NCBI GenBank assembly: GCA_023053685.1
Contig: JALIGW010000016.1
Location: forward strand, 4,267,501-4,331,500
Length of the DNA: 64,000 bases
Source of the DNA: Diadophis punctatus similis
Lineage: Eukaryota; Chordata; Lepidosauria; Squamata; Dipsadidae
Direction: 5' to 3'
Part shown: positions 34,273-45,435 of the stretch, in pieces
Layout of the letters: every line of letters starts with the position of its first letter
Numbering within the stretch: position 1 is the first letter of the stretch
Made by a program: the position numbers and the translations under genes
The notes under the pieces: generated by a model
The model's database searches: none
Told to the model about the DNA's origin: nothing
What the model saw: the letters and a program-made list of their open reading frames with translations, nothing else

Positions 34273-34710
34273 CCTTAGAGCAGTGATGGCAAACCTTTTT
34301 TCCCTCGGGTGCTGAAAATGCGCGCGCGCGCTGTCACACATGTGTGAGTGCCCACACCCATAATTCAATGCCTGGGGAGGGCAAAAACGGCCTTTCCCGA
34401 CCCCGCAGAGGCCCTCTGGAGGCTGGAAATGGCCCATTTCCCGACTTCCGGTGGGCCTGGTAGGCCCATTTTTCGCCCTCCCCAGGCTCCAGAGGCTTCC
34501 CTGGAGCCTGGGGAGGGTGAAAACCCCCCTGGAGGCCCTCTGGAAACCTAAAATGCCCTCACAGGGCCTCCACACAAGCCAAAAATCAGCTGGCTGGCAC
34601 GCACATGCACGCTGGAGTTGAGCTAGGGCAACTGCTCGCGTGCCGGCAGATATGGCTCCGCGTGCCACCTGTGGCACGCGTGCCATAGGTTCGCCATCAC
34701 TGCCTTAGAG
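34273..34710. mobile_element. hAT-type non-autonomous element (family C) with perfect TSD
   Basis: Element 34281-34702 starts CAGTGATGGCAAACCTTTTT and ends ATAGGTTCGCCATCACTG, with perfect CCTTAGAG duplications. Interior is GC-rich with (GC)n near 34322. Confidence 0.88.
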
Positions 34711-35590
34711 TAACAGCTGTCTACATCCCAAATAGAAACCAGCTTCAATGATTTCAGTGGAAATCATTTCTAGTAAATGAGATTTAAGGTATCAGTTTAT
34801 TGCAAAAAAAAAAAAAAAAACCACATTCCTCGCATGTCTGAGATCTAGATGTTGTGAGAAACCATCTAAGTTCCCTTGGTTAAATTCTTTCTAGTGAGTC
34901 CCCCAAATTCCAGCTGTTTAAACAATTGGAGATGAGTTTAAGTGTGTAAACATCCATACTTGCCTTCTTTTTCTTTTGAACACATCAACAGCATGATTTA
35001 GTGAAAATCCATTCAAGGAAATCACACTGTTACTTTCTCCAGGTAAAGTGGGTGGAAATACTTAATATCACCTAGACTGTATCCAAATAATGCAGTTTAA
35101 AAATATTAATCAAATAGTGTTTTTTCTCTCTTAGACAGTAAAATAACTCAATTATGTTGGTATTCTTGAAAGAGTTTGTTATTTTCATCAGTAATCATAG
35201 CTATATTCTTTGAAGAAAAACAAGAATCCTGATAGAGATGGAGGCAATATTAAAAACGCACATGAGCAAATCATACATATACTGCATACTCAAATCAAAA
35301 TCATAATCAAAACTTTTTTGACACAAAAATGAGAATGTTTTTATTTGAATAAGTCTTTTCTAACAACAACAATAACAAGGATAGTGACTTAAATATGAAA
35401 TTGCAGAGTCCTTTTATTAGCTCAGGATTAACATTTTCAGAGGGGAAACTCACACAGAAGACTAATGGATGAATCTATCACTGTTGCTAGATTTGTTAAG
35501 CAGTGGTACACCCTGGCTGTTTTAAAATTTCAGATTGTTAATTATCTTAAGATTTACATACTGATAGGTCTTCCTCTATTAGAATTGCAT
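34711..35590. other. AT-rich intergenic DNA, no feature recognised
   Basis: Poly-A run at about 34803-34820; otherwise nothing recognised. Confidence 0.4.
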
Positions 35591-35593
35591 ATT

Positions 35594-35925
35594 AGAATTC
35601 TTTATTAGACGATTAGATTAGATTACAATTCTTTATTGGCCAAATGTGATTGGATACACAAGAAATTTGTCTTTGGTGCATATGCTCTCAGTGTACATAA
35701 AAAGACAAGATATATTCATCAAGAATCACAAGGTCCAACACTTAATGATAGTCATAGGGTACAAATAAGCAATCAAATCAAACTAGGAAACAATCAATAT
35801 AAATTGTAAGGATACAAGCAACAAGTTACAGTCATATAGTCATAAGTGGGAGGAGATGGGTGATAGGAACGATGAGAAGATTAATAGTAATAGTGATGCA
35901 GACTTAGTGAATAGTTTGAATATTC
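35594..35925 (-). mobile_element. L2-type LINE 3' end
   Basis: Matches the 3' UTR of the 25268 element (CAATTCTTTATTGGCCAAATG; TTTGTCTTTGGTGCATATGC; AAGTGGGAGGAGATGGGTGATAG). The tail is ATTAG-like. Strongly 5'-truncated; no coding part. Confidence 0.85.
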
Positions 35926-36210
35926 TTCATACAAGAATACGTGTATTCTGGTATGAAGGAAACCAGTGGAATGAGATATTTATTCAAGTGCTACACTGAA
36001 ATAAGGTTGAGCAAAGCACAGAAGGAACATTTTCCTTCAACAAAGATTCAAGGCAGCAGCATCTTTACCTGAATTCAGTCTTCAGGCCCTGTGGTCTCAG
36101 CTTCTGGTGAGGAGATTGTGAAGAGCCATGTGTCAAAGGGAGTTTCTATGCCTGCATAGTGTTCCAAAAATAGCTGAGGCAGAATATCCTGCAAACGTCT
36201 TGTCTTCTCT

Positions 36211-36212
36211 GA

Positions 36213-36251
<39 letters not shown>

Positions 36252-36500
36252 GAAGGAAGGAAGGAAGGAAGGAAGGAAGGAAGGAAGGAAGGAAGGAAAG
36301 AGAAAGAAAGAAAGAGAGAGAGAGAGAGAAAGAAAGAGAGAAAGAAAGAAAGAAAAAGAAAGAAAGAAAGAAGAAGAGAAAGAAGAAGGAAGGAAGAGAG
36401 AGAGAGAAATAGAGGGAGAGAGGGAGAAAGGAAGGAAGGAAGGAAAGAAGGAAGGAAGGCGAGAGGGAGAGAAAGAAAAGAAAAAAGAAAAGAAAAGAGA
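36211..36500. repeat. Long (GAAA)n/(GGAA)n/(GA)n polypurine tract
   Basis: Positions 36211-36409 contain only A and G on the + strand (199 bases). The tract continues with rare interruptions to about 36500. Apparent Lys/Glu/Arg or Phe/Leu/Ser frames through it are not genes. Confidence 0.95.
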
Positions 36501-36607
36501 AATATAATATGTTAAAGATCTAGGCTTCAAAAGTCCAGAGCATCTTATGTATCCTGGTCATCTGAATTTTTGCTACCCACAGATCTGTAGCCTCATTAAA
36601 GATGAAA

Positions 36608-37166
36608 TACAGGTAGTCCTCAACTTACAACAGTTCATTTAGTGACTGTTCAAAGTTACAACGGCACTGAAAAATGTGACGTATGACCATTTTTCACACT
36701 TGTGACCACTGCAGCATCGTCATGATCATGTGATCAAAATTCAGATGCTTGGCAATTGGTTCATATTTATGACCATTTCTGTGTCCCAAGGTCATGTGAT
36801 CCCCTTTTGCAACCTTCTGACAAGCAAAGTCAATGGGGAAGCCAGATTCACTTAACAACCGGGTTACTAACTTATCAACTGCAGTGATTCACTTAACAAC
36901 TGTGGCAGTGGTGGGTTGCTCCCGATTCGGACCAGTTCTTAAAACCGGGAGGCTCCGCCCACCTGCCCGGGGCGCTTCTGCGCACGCGCAGAAGCGTTGC
37001 ACGCGAGTGAGCGCGCAAACCAGTGGCAAAATAATTTACAGCCCACCACTGAACTGTGCCAAGAAAGGTTGTAAAATGGGGCAAAACGCACTTAACAAAT
37101 GTCTCACTTAACAACAGAAATCTTGGGCTGAATTGTGGTCGTAGGTAGAGGACTATGGTACCTGTA
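36608..37166. mobile_element. TA-flanked DNA transposon (family TA1), interrupted by a hAT-type element
   Basis: Ends TA|CAGGTAGTCCTCAACTTAC and GAGGACTATGGTACCTG|TA enclose 36610-37164. The interior matches 52674-53030. A family-B hAT-type element at 36906-37051 splits it. Confidence 0.8.
36898..37059. mobile_element. Nested hAT-type element (family B)
   Basis: Element 36906-37051 starts CAGTGGTGGGTTG and ends CAGCCCACCACTG. Flanks AACTGTGG / AACTGTGC are a 7-of-8 duplication derived from the host TA1 element. The interior is CpG-rich with the palindrome TCTGCGCACGCGCAGA. Confidence 0.87.
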
Positions 37167-37667
37167 CTAAGATGCCTGAACAAAGAGCTGCTTCTTCCAA
37201 ATGGTCACAGTGGCCATTCTAGAGCTAAACTAGGAATTGAAGTCCAATTCACCCTTTTTTCCCCCAAGCACAATTATGAAATACAGAAAACGTGAACTGG
37301 CCCTTCATCAACCACAGCTGATCCAATAAAAAAGCTAGAAGAATCTACCCATATCTTTATCATTTGGGCTTAACCTCATTCTTATAGGTGGCAAATATAT
37401 GAAGCTTGGCCCTTGACCCTCTTTTATCCACCACTAGTAATAAAACATGATGCCCAGATGTTCTGACCCACAGCAGATAAATTTGCACAGGCAGGTTCTG
37501 CAAACTTTTATTCATCAACATCTCCTTACATCAATATTGTCCAGGTGTGTCACAGAGTCTGTTCGAAGACACCTTTGTGACATTACAGTATTGCAAATGG
37601 ATCTCTCCGGGGGTCCCAGTTTGGAAAACAAAAACTTAATTGGAGAAGTTGCTCCTCAAGGTTGCTC
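37167..37667. other. No feature recognised
   Basis: Unique-looking stretch without coding signal. Confidence 0.4.
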
Positions 37668-37823
37668 CTCAAGGTTGCCTCAGCCTTCCATCCTTCCGAG
37701 GTGGGTAAAATGAGGAGCCAGAGACTGTTGGGGGCAATATGCTGACTCTGTAAACTGCTTAGAGAGGGCTGTAAAAGCACTATGAAGCGGTATATAAGTC
37801 TAAGTGCTATTGCTATTGCTTTT
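37668..37823 (+). mobile_element. tRNA-derived SINE, 5'-truncated
   Basis: Contains CTCAGCCTTCCATCCTTCCG, GGGGGCAATATGCTGACTC and GCGGTATATAAGTCTAAGTG with a GCTATT tail. The tRNA-like head is absent. Confidence 0.83.
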
Positions 37824-38655
<832 letters not shown>

Positions 38656-38662
38656 GCTTTAA

Positions 38663-38832
38663 ACAGAACACAATAATAGAGTTGGAAGGGACCTTGGAGA
38701 TCTTCTAGTCCAACCCCTTGCTCAAGCAGGAAACCCTATACTATTTCAGACAAGTAGTTGTCCAACTACTTTTCTTAAAAACCTCCACTGATGAAGCACC
38801 TACAACTTCTGGAGGCAAGACATTCCATTGAT
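38663..38832 (-). mobile_element. CR1 LINE 3' end fragment (minus)
   Basis: Reads AGAGTTGGAAGGGACCTTGG through CTTCTGGAGGCAAGACATTCC on the + strand, which is the complement of the CR1 3' end. It meets a CR1 of opposite orientation at about 38835. Confidence 0.87.
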
Positions 38833-38835
38833 GAA

Positions 38836-39285
38836 TTCCAATATCTCAGGGGCTGCCACAAAGAAGAGGGAGTCAAGCTATTCTCCAAAGCACCTGAGGG
38901 CAGGACAAGAAGCAATGGGTGTGGATGTGGAAACTAATCAAGGAGAGAAGCAACTTAGAACGAAGGTGAAATTTCCTGACAGTTAGAACAATTAATCAGT
39001 GGAACAGCTTACCTCCAGAAGTTGTGAATTCTCCAACACTGGAAGTTTTAAAGAAGAGATTGGACAACGATTTGTCTGAAATGATACAGGGTTTCCTGCC
39101 TGAGCAGGGGGTTGGACTAGAAGACCTCCAAGGTCCCTTCCAATTCTGTTATTCTATTCTATTCTATTCTATTCTATTCTATTCTATTCTATTCTATTCT
39201 ATTCTATTCTATTCTATTCTATTCTATTCTATTCTATTCTACTCTACTCTACTCTACTCTACTCTACTCTACTCTACTCTATTAA
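38836..39285 (+). mobile_element. CR1 LINE 3' end with (ATTCT)n/(ACTCT)n tail
   Basis: The plus strand carries degraded CR1 ORF2 C-terminal sequence (SGTAYLQKL-like, then SPTLEVLKKRLDNDLSEM), the 3' landmark GGACTAGAAGACCTCCAAGG and an ATTCT array (about 39149-39240) that changes to ACTCT at its distal end. Confidence 0.9.
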
Positions 39286-40004
39286 TTTAATCAGAACAGA
39301 GCTGGAAGGGTTGTGCAGGCAGAGATCAGAAAAGCCGAACAGGTAAATGGAATGAAGCTAAGCTCTTGGCTCTTCCCCTTGAGTCAGAGATAAACCACCA
39401 TTTTCAAGATGCAGTGGCTAGGTTAAGCTAGAACCAGGCAAGCCTCATTTTGGTCTGTATGCTGTGGGGACCAGTCCTTTGATCTGATCTATGTATAAGC
39501 ATAATAACTTGAGCATATTCTGGACTTATTCAGCAGGGTATAATTAGGCAAACCATAGTTTACTATGATTGTGAAAGGGCAGCGGTCTCAGAAGCCATTT
39601 TTTTCCAGGACCCCACTCAACTTTGGCAGTACAAAGATTCCTCATCTTTCTTTCTTTCCCATCCAGGATTCATATTCTGGATTTGCACAATGTCTAGGCT
39701 ACAATCAGATCTTGTATCTTGGGTTTTAGCAAGCTGGGTGAACTAGGCCATCCCTTTAATCCACAATATATTTGTCACAGAATATTGTATTAATTCACCA
39801 ATTGCCCTTTGACAACCTGGGATTGCATATTTGTTTGAATCCAACCAGTTCAACGTGTGTTTTTTTTTTGGAATTCTAGTTTACAAGTCAGTTACCCCAT
39901 AGAATATTGGAGTTCAAAACTCCCCAAGAAAGAAAATCAACCAAACTCAGTTATGTTTGCTTCTGGAGTAAATACACATAGAACAAGGCTAAAACTAACA
40001 GATT
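39286..40004. other. No feature recognised
   Basis: No repeat landmark or coding signal seen. Confidence 0.4.
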
Positions 40005-40206
40005 TGTAACCATTTGTCTGAAGTGGTGTAGAGCTTCCTGCCTAAGCAGGGGGTTGGACTAGAAGACCTCCAAGGTCCCTTCCAACTCTGTTATTCTATT
40101 CTATTCTATTCTATTCTATTCTATTCTATTCTATTCTATTCTATTCTATTCTATTCTATTCTATTCTATTCTATTCTATTCTATTCTATTCTATTCTATT
40201 CTATTC
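40005..40206 (+). mobile_element. CR1 LINE 3' tip with (ATTCT)n tail
   Basis: CATTTGTCTGAAGTGGTGTAG through GGTCCCTTCCAACTCTG, then about 23 ATTCT units (40092-40206). Confidence 0.9.
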
Positions 40207-40814
40207 CATTATTCTAGATTTCAAAGCAGGAAGTTTCATTAAAAGTCCTGGTCAGGCATATTTCAAGCACAATAACTCAGGATCGTTATTCCACAGAAAA
40301 TTCCATGGAATTTCACTCCATACAGCAAGCGTGCTTAAAGGGAGCATCTTCAGCTATGATTGGCTCATCTGCAAAATCAGTTCTGAAATTGCTGCAAACC
40401 CTGAAAGGGGATGAATTAAGAATCTTTCCAGAGGTGGTTTATTACACAAAGAAGGTGCATCTGTTACAGAGGCTCTGAACCTATTTGCTTTCCATAAACT
40501 CCCTTCCGCTTGTTGCTAGGAACACAGGATTCTCTCTTTCCAGTTAATACCACATTACTGTTATGTTAAGTACTAATAGATTTAGGGTATATGGCTGTGA
40601 TTGCTTTTTGATCCCCAGACTCCAGGCATTTTCATTCCTGGACTTTTTGTGTCACCTAGGAACAGAGAGGCACTGCTTAAGGAACTCTATTAGGGCTACC
40701 TTTCACAGTTATAAACCCAGAGTTGTGTATACTCTGGACTAGACAAACAACAAAGAGTCCTTTCCTGCATACGTGCATGCCAAATGCAATATGGTGCAGA
40801 AAATATCAGAAGCC
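40207..40814. other. No feature recognised
   Basis: Unique-looking sequence forming the 5' flank of the copia insertion. Confidence 0.4.
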
Positions 40815-40819
40815 AGTAT

Positions 40820-41085
40820 TGTTGGAATATTCATGACTGGGAGAGCCATGTGATTGAGTCAGCCAATCGGGCTGAAGTGTTAATTGAGCATGTCCAGAAA
40901 CTTAGCAAGAAGAAGGGTGTGGTTTAGTCTGTCCACCATTAAAGCTTGCTGTGAAAACATCTCAACATGTGATCTGAAACAAAGTGTGGTATTGTTAATG
41001 TTTTATTCTACTTATAAAGAAGTTATTTGAATCAGCAAAATGCAGTTATCTTCTGAAGCTTCTGATTTATTGCGTAACTCTGACA
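40820..41085 (+). repeat. Copia 5' LTR (266 bp)
   Basis: Starts TGTTGGAATATTC and ends GTAACTCTGACA. Contains an ATTAAAG word (about 40940) and a CTTATAAAG TATA-like word (about 41011). Identical to the 3' LTR. Confidence 0.95.
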
Positions 41086-41099
41086 GGTTATGGGCCCAG
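41086..41099 (+). other. Primer-binding site complementary to the initiator tRNA-Met anticodon arm
   Basis: GGTTATGGGCCCAG follows the LTR immediately. It is the exact complement of CUGGGCCCAUAACC, the anticodon stem-loop segment of initiator tRNA-Met, rather than of a tRNA 3' end. Drosophila copia is known to prime from a half-tRNA of this kind. Confidence 0.85.
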
Positions 41100-41202
41100 G
41101 AATCGCTCAAGAAGTAAAGTTAAAAACTGCATTGTAATTTAAAGCTGATAAGAAGCTGTCTGTGTTGTTAAAGGAACAGGCAGAGAAGAAAAATAAAGCA
41201 GG

Positions 41203-44200
41203 ATGGCTGCTGCTATGGAATTTAAAGACAGTCCAATACCTAAATTGGGTAAGAAAAATTATTTAATTTGGGCTGCAAAAATGGAATGTTTTTTGAAAGC
41301 AAAAGAATTATGGGACATAGTAGCAGACCCCCCGCAAGTGCTTGGAGCAGCAGATCAAAAGGCTCATGACAAAGCTATGGCTTATCTTCTTTTAAGTCTG
41401 GGGGATGATCAATTCTTAAATGTAGCTGAATTAAAGTCTGCAAAAGAAATATGGCAGAAATTGAAAGCAGTACATGTCAATGTTTCTGCGTGTAATGTGG
41501 TCCAACTTTCAAGAAAGCTTTTCAGAATGAGTTTGCAGACAGGAGATTCTATGGAAGATCATTTAATGAAAATGCAGTCTAATTTTCTAGAATTGGAGCA
41601 ACGTGGAGTAAAGTTTCCAGAGTCCCAAAAAGTTTTATTAGTGTTAAATAGTTTGGATCAGAGCTGGGAGACTGTATCAGCTATTTTTGAAAGTAAGCCA
41701 GAAGCAGATTTGAATTTGGAGGCTTTGAAATCGTGTTTATTGAATGAATATGAGAAAAGGTTTTTCAGCCATGCTGATGGAAAATTCCACAGGCGGGGGC
41801 CCAACAAGGAGTACAGTGGAAACTTACAGCAAGTCTCCAGCAAAATTTTCCACAGGCTGCCTATCTCTAGCAACAGCCGAGGTGTCTGCAGACAAGAGGA
41901 GAGCAGAGGCAGGAGAGATCAAGTTACACAGCAACAATTCTGCAAGCAAGATAAGAAAGCGTGTTTCATTTGTGGAGAGACAAATCATCTGCAGAAAAGC
42001 TGTGCACAGAGAAGAAATATGCAAGACAAGAGACATTATTTGCAAGGACAGATTGCAGTTGCAAAAGTTTGTTATAATAACAATAGAGACAAATGGTTGA
42101 TTGACAGTGGGGCTAGTCAAACAATTGTTAATAATTCTGACTTATTTTCCAGGTTTTTCCCAGGAAACCATGAAGAAGTGGCCTTAGCCAATGGTCAAAA
42201 GGCTAAAATCATTGGAAGAGGCGATGTGCAAATTCCATATTTGGACTCCAGGTTTACTGATGTGTTATGTGTACCTGAAATGGAGCATAATTTGTTAAGT
42301 GTGTCTAGTTTAGACAAGCAAGGTTATGAAACCACATTTGTTAATGGGAAGTGTATCATCCAAAGAAATGGGAATGTTTGTGCACAGGGCATAAAAGAGG
42401 ATAATCTTTATGTATTGCAGGGAGAAAAGGTGCCACATTGTTCCCAGATATTTAAAAATGTAGCAGAACATAATTCATGTGTTCATCTTCTGCACAGACG
42501 ACTTGGTCATGCTAATTTTAAGGTTGTTCAACAAATGAAAGAATTTGCAGAAGGATTAGATTTGAAGGGATGTAAGGCATATTTGGATTGTGCAGTATGC
42601 AAAGCATCGAAATCCAAAGCATTCCCAGTGAGCAAGTTTAGCACAAGACAAACCACAAGAGCTCTAGAACTGGTGCATGCTGATTTAATTGGGCCTATGC
42701 AAGCCAGTTTGGGAGGAGCAAAGTATGCGCTGGTCATTGTGGATGACTACAGCAGGTTTGGGTTTTGCTACTTACTTAAGAGTAAAACAGAGGTGCTACA
42801 GCAATTTAAGAAATGGTTAAGCTTTGTAGAGAGAAGGTACAAACAACAGGTATGTCAGTTGCAAACTGACAGAGGTTCTGAATTTATGTCAACAAATTTT
42901 CAACAATGGTTGAGACAATTGGGAATAAGACACAGGCGCACAAATCCTTACACACCGGGAGAGAACGGAGTGGCTGAAAAGAGGAATGGTGTTTTGCAAA
43001 CAATGAAAGACTCATTACTGGAGGATTCTGGTATGAGCAGGTCATATTGGGGTGAAGCCATACTGACTGCCAATTATTTAGTAAATAGGTTGTGGTCATC
43101 CATCAATAATACTCCATATGCAATGTTATATGGGAGAAAGCCTTCTCTAGCACATTTAAAAATATTTGGAAGTACTGCTTGGGTACATATTCCAAAGGCA
43201 ATCAGAAGAAAGGGACAACAAAAGGCTAGAAAGCTCAGATTTGTGGGCTATGAGCCAGGCTCAAAAGGGTATCGCTTTAGCGATGGAAGTAAAAGGATAG
43301 TGATTTCAAGGTCTGCTAGTTTTGCAGAACAAAATTGGAACAGAATTGATGCAAATTCTGAAAATGTCTCACTTAGTGACAGTGATCCACTTAGCGACGG
43401 TGATCCACTTAGTGACAATAACTCATGTAATGATGGTGAATCATTTACTGAAGGTGTCTATGTTCAGGGAGGAGAGTCTGAACAAGATATGAAGCCAGAA
43501 AAGCTTGAAACACAAGAACAGGCAATGCCACGTAGGTCAGAGCGTAGGAACAGAGGGGTTCCGCCAGACAGGTATTCTGCCAGTAAAGTTAAAGTGTGTA
43601 ATGTGTGGTATGAGCCAAGAAACTATAAGGAAGTATTGGCATTACCAAAAGTTGAACAAGAAAAGTGGAAGGAAGCCATGGATAAAGAGATGAAATCCAT
43701 GGGAGATCATGAAGTGTTCACATCTATGACTTTGCCACAGGGTACGAAAGCTGTAGGATGTAAGTGGGTATACAAGAAAAAGGTATTACCCAATAATGAA
43801 GTACAGTATAAGGCAAGGTTGGTGGCACAAGGTTTTTCTCAATTAAAGAATGTGCACTATGATGAGGTGTTCGCGCCAACTGTAAAAGGTGAGAGCATAA
43901 GACTAGCACTGGCATTAGCATCAGCTTACAGGCATAGAATTTGGCATTTTGATATAACCACTGCATTCCTCAATGCTGAATTAGAGGAAGAAATTTATAT
44001 GGTTCAAGCGCCAGGGTATGAAAATAAAAAGCCTAACATGGTGTATAAATTGAACAAGGCCATTTATGGGCTGAAGCAGTCAGCCAGAAATTGGAATATC
44101 TGTCTTGATACTGCATTGAAAGGTCTTGGGTTCAAGAGTTGCAAAGCTGATGGTTGCATATACACTGGAAAGTTACAAGGTGGGAATTGTCTACTATTAG

Positions 44201-45186
44201 CATTTGTGGATGATCTTTGTTTCATTGCAAAGGATGCATTGCAAGTTAAAGAATTTGCTAATAAGTTAGAAAAGAAATTTGAATTAAAGAATTTGGGAGA
44301 AATAAAGAATTATCTCGGTGTAGAGATACAAAAAACTGAAAAAGGTTATATTCTCAGTCAAAGGAGAAAAATTGAACAATTATTAGAGAAATATAACATG
44401 AAAGATTGTAATATTGCTCCTACACCTATGAGCACAGATTTTTATAATAGTTTGGGTGAGGACAAAAGTGAAGCCTGTGATCAGGAGATATATCACTCTG
44501 CAATAGGGAGTCTGTTATATCTGTCACAGTGGTCCAGACCAGACATAGCTTGTGCAGTGAGCATTCTAAGTCGCTTTACTGCTACACCTACAAAGTTGCA
44601 TTGGATGGGTGTGAAAAGAATTCTCAGGTATTTGAAGGGAACTGTGAATTTGGGTCTTCAAATACAGGTCACTGAAGAATTAAAATTGAAATGTTATGTT
44701 GATAGTGATTATGCAAATGATGTAAAAACCAGAAAGTCTAATTCTGGAATTGTAATAATGTTTGGAGGGGCTTTAATTGGTTGGAAGTCCAGAAAACAAA
44801 CAACGGTTGCTATTTCAACTGCTGAAGCAGAGTTTATTGCATTGTCTGAGTTATGTTCTGAAGTAGTTTGGTATGTACAGTTGTTACAAGATTTAAATGT
44901 AAATGTAAATGAAGCTGTAACTGTTTATGAAGATAATGCTGCTTGTATAAAAATGGCAACAGGTGACAGAGTGAAGAACAGAAGTAAACATGTGGACATT
45001 AAGTATTGTAATGTCAGGGAAGCTGTAAAAGAAAAATTGATACTTTTACATCATTGTTCTTCAGAGGATAATTTAGCAGACATGATGACCAAACCATTGG
45101 GTGGCGTCCATTATAGGAAATGTTTAAATCCAATAGGTTTGATGTCTCTCCCAGTAATGAAGGGAGGAGTGTTGGAATATTCATGA
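41203..45186 (+). CDS. Copia gag-pol polyprotein, intact
   Basis: One uninterrupted frame of 1327 residues encodes the capsid and enzymes for reverse transcription and integration. N-terminal copia Gag ends in a CX2CX4HX4C zinc knuckle at about 254-267. An aspartic protease has DSGAS at about 301. Integrase has an HHCC zinc site (H431, H436, C463, C466) and a DDE core with D494, D556 and E592, the last pair in DD35E spacing. The reverse transcriptase has the first Asp at about 917 and FVDD at about 1002-1004. RNase H has D1167, E1208-region and D1244. All key residues are present. Gag and Pol share one frame, as in Drosophila copia. The frame runs 17 bases into the 3' LTR before its TGA. The first ATG (41203) is the natural start. 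Confidence 0.95.
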   Translation: MAAAMEFKDSPIPKLGKKNYLIWAAKMECFLKAKELWDIVADPPQVLGAADQKAHDKAMAYLLLSLGDDQFLNVAELKSAKEIWQKLKAVHVNVSACNVVQLSRKLFRMSLQTGDSMEDHLMKMQSNFLELEQRGVKFPESQKVLLVLNSLDQSWETVSAIFESKPEADLNLEALKSCLLNEYEKRFFSHADGKFHRRGPNKEYSGNLQQVSSKIFHRLPISSNSRGVCRQEESRGRRDQVTQQQFCKQDKKACFICGETNHLQKSCAQRRNMQDKRHYLQGQIAVAKVCYNNNRDKWLIDSGASQTIVNNSDLFSRFFPGNHEEVALANGQKAKIIGRGDVQIPYLDSRFTDVLCVPEMEHNLLSVSSLDKQGYETTFVNGKCIIQRNGNVCAQGIKEDNLYVLQGEKVPHCSQIFKNVAEHNSCVHLLHRRLGHANFKVVQQMKEFAEGLDLKGCKAYLDCAVCKASKSKAFPVSKFSTRQTTRALELVHADLIGPMQASLGGAKYALVIVDDYSRFGFCYLLKSKTEVLQQFKKWLSFVERRYKQQVCQLQTDRGSEFMSTNFQQWLRQLGIRHRRTNPYTPGENGVAEKRNGVLQTMKDSLLEDSGMSRSYWGEAILTANYLVNRLWSSINNTPYAMLYGRKPSLAHLKIFGSTAWVHIPKAIRRKGQQKARKLRFVGYEPGSKGYRFSDGSKRIVISRSASFAEQNWNRIDANSENVSLSDSDPLSDGDPLSDNNSCNDGESFTEGVYVQGGESEQDMKPEKLETQEQAMPRRSERRNRGVPPDRYSASKVKVCNVWYEPRNYKEVLALPKVEQEKWKEAMDKEMKSMGDHEVFTSMTLPQGTKAVGCKWVYKKKVLPNNEVQYKARLVAQGFSQLKNVHYDEVFAPTVKGESIRLALALASAYRHRIWHFDITTAFLNAELEEEIYMVQAPGYENKKPNMVYKLNKAIYGLKQSARNWNICLDTALKGLGFKSCKADGCIYTGKLQGGNCLLLAFVDDLCFIAKDALQVKEFANKLEKKFELKNLGEIKNYLGVEIQKTEKGYILSQRRKIEQLLEKYNMKDCNIAPTPMSTDFYNSLGEDKSEACDQEIYHSAIGSLLYLSQWSRPDIACAVSILSRFTATPTKLHWMGVKRILRYLKGTVNLGLQIQVTEELKLKCYVDSDYANDVKTRKSNSGIVIMFGGALIGWKSRKQTTVAISTAEAEFIALSELCSEVVWYVQLLQDLNVNVNEAVTVYEDNAACIKMATGDRVKNRSKHVDIKYCNVREAVKEKLILLHHCSSEDNLADMMTKPLGGVHYRKCLNPIGLMSLPVMKGGVLEYS
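45160..45169 (+). other. Polypurine tract priming plus-strand synthesis
   Basis: AAGGGAGGAG lies immediately 5' of the 3' LTR, the expected place for the plus-strand primer of an LTR retrotransposon. It is inside the gag-pol frame. Confidence 0.85.
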
Positions 45187-45435
45187 CTGGGAGAGCCATG
45201 TGATTGAGTCAGCCAATCGGGCTGAAGTGTTAATTGAGCATGTCCAGAAACTTAGCAAGAAGAAGGGTGTGGTTTAGTCTGTCCACCATTAAAGCTTGCT
45301 GTGAAAACATCTCAACATGTGATCTGAAACAAAGTGTGGTATTGTTAATGTTTTATTCTACTTATAAAGAAGTTATTTGAATCAGCAAAATGCAGTTATC
45401 TTCTGAAGCTTCTGATTTATTGCGTAACTCTGACA
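45170..45435 (+). repeat. Copia 3' LTR (266 bp)
   Basis: Identical to 40820-41085 by direct reading. Its first 17 bases encode the last five residues and stop of gag-pol. Confidence 0.95.

Noticed and set aside
34072..34686. 204-codon minus-strand frame
   Set aside because: Mostly inside the family-C hAT element; the same pseudo-peptide ([13 protein letters not shown]) recurs in the other copies in different contexts.
36075..36530. 151-codon Ser/Phe-rich minus frame and Lys/Glu plus frame
   Set aside because: Translation of the polypurine tract.
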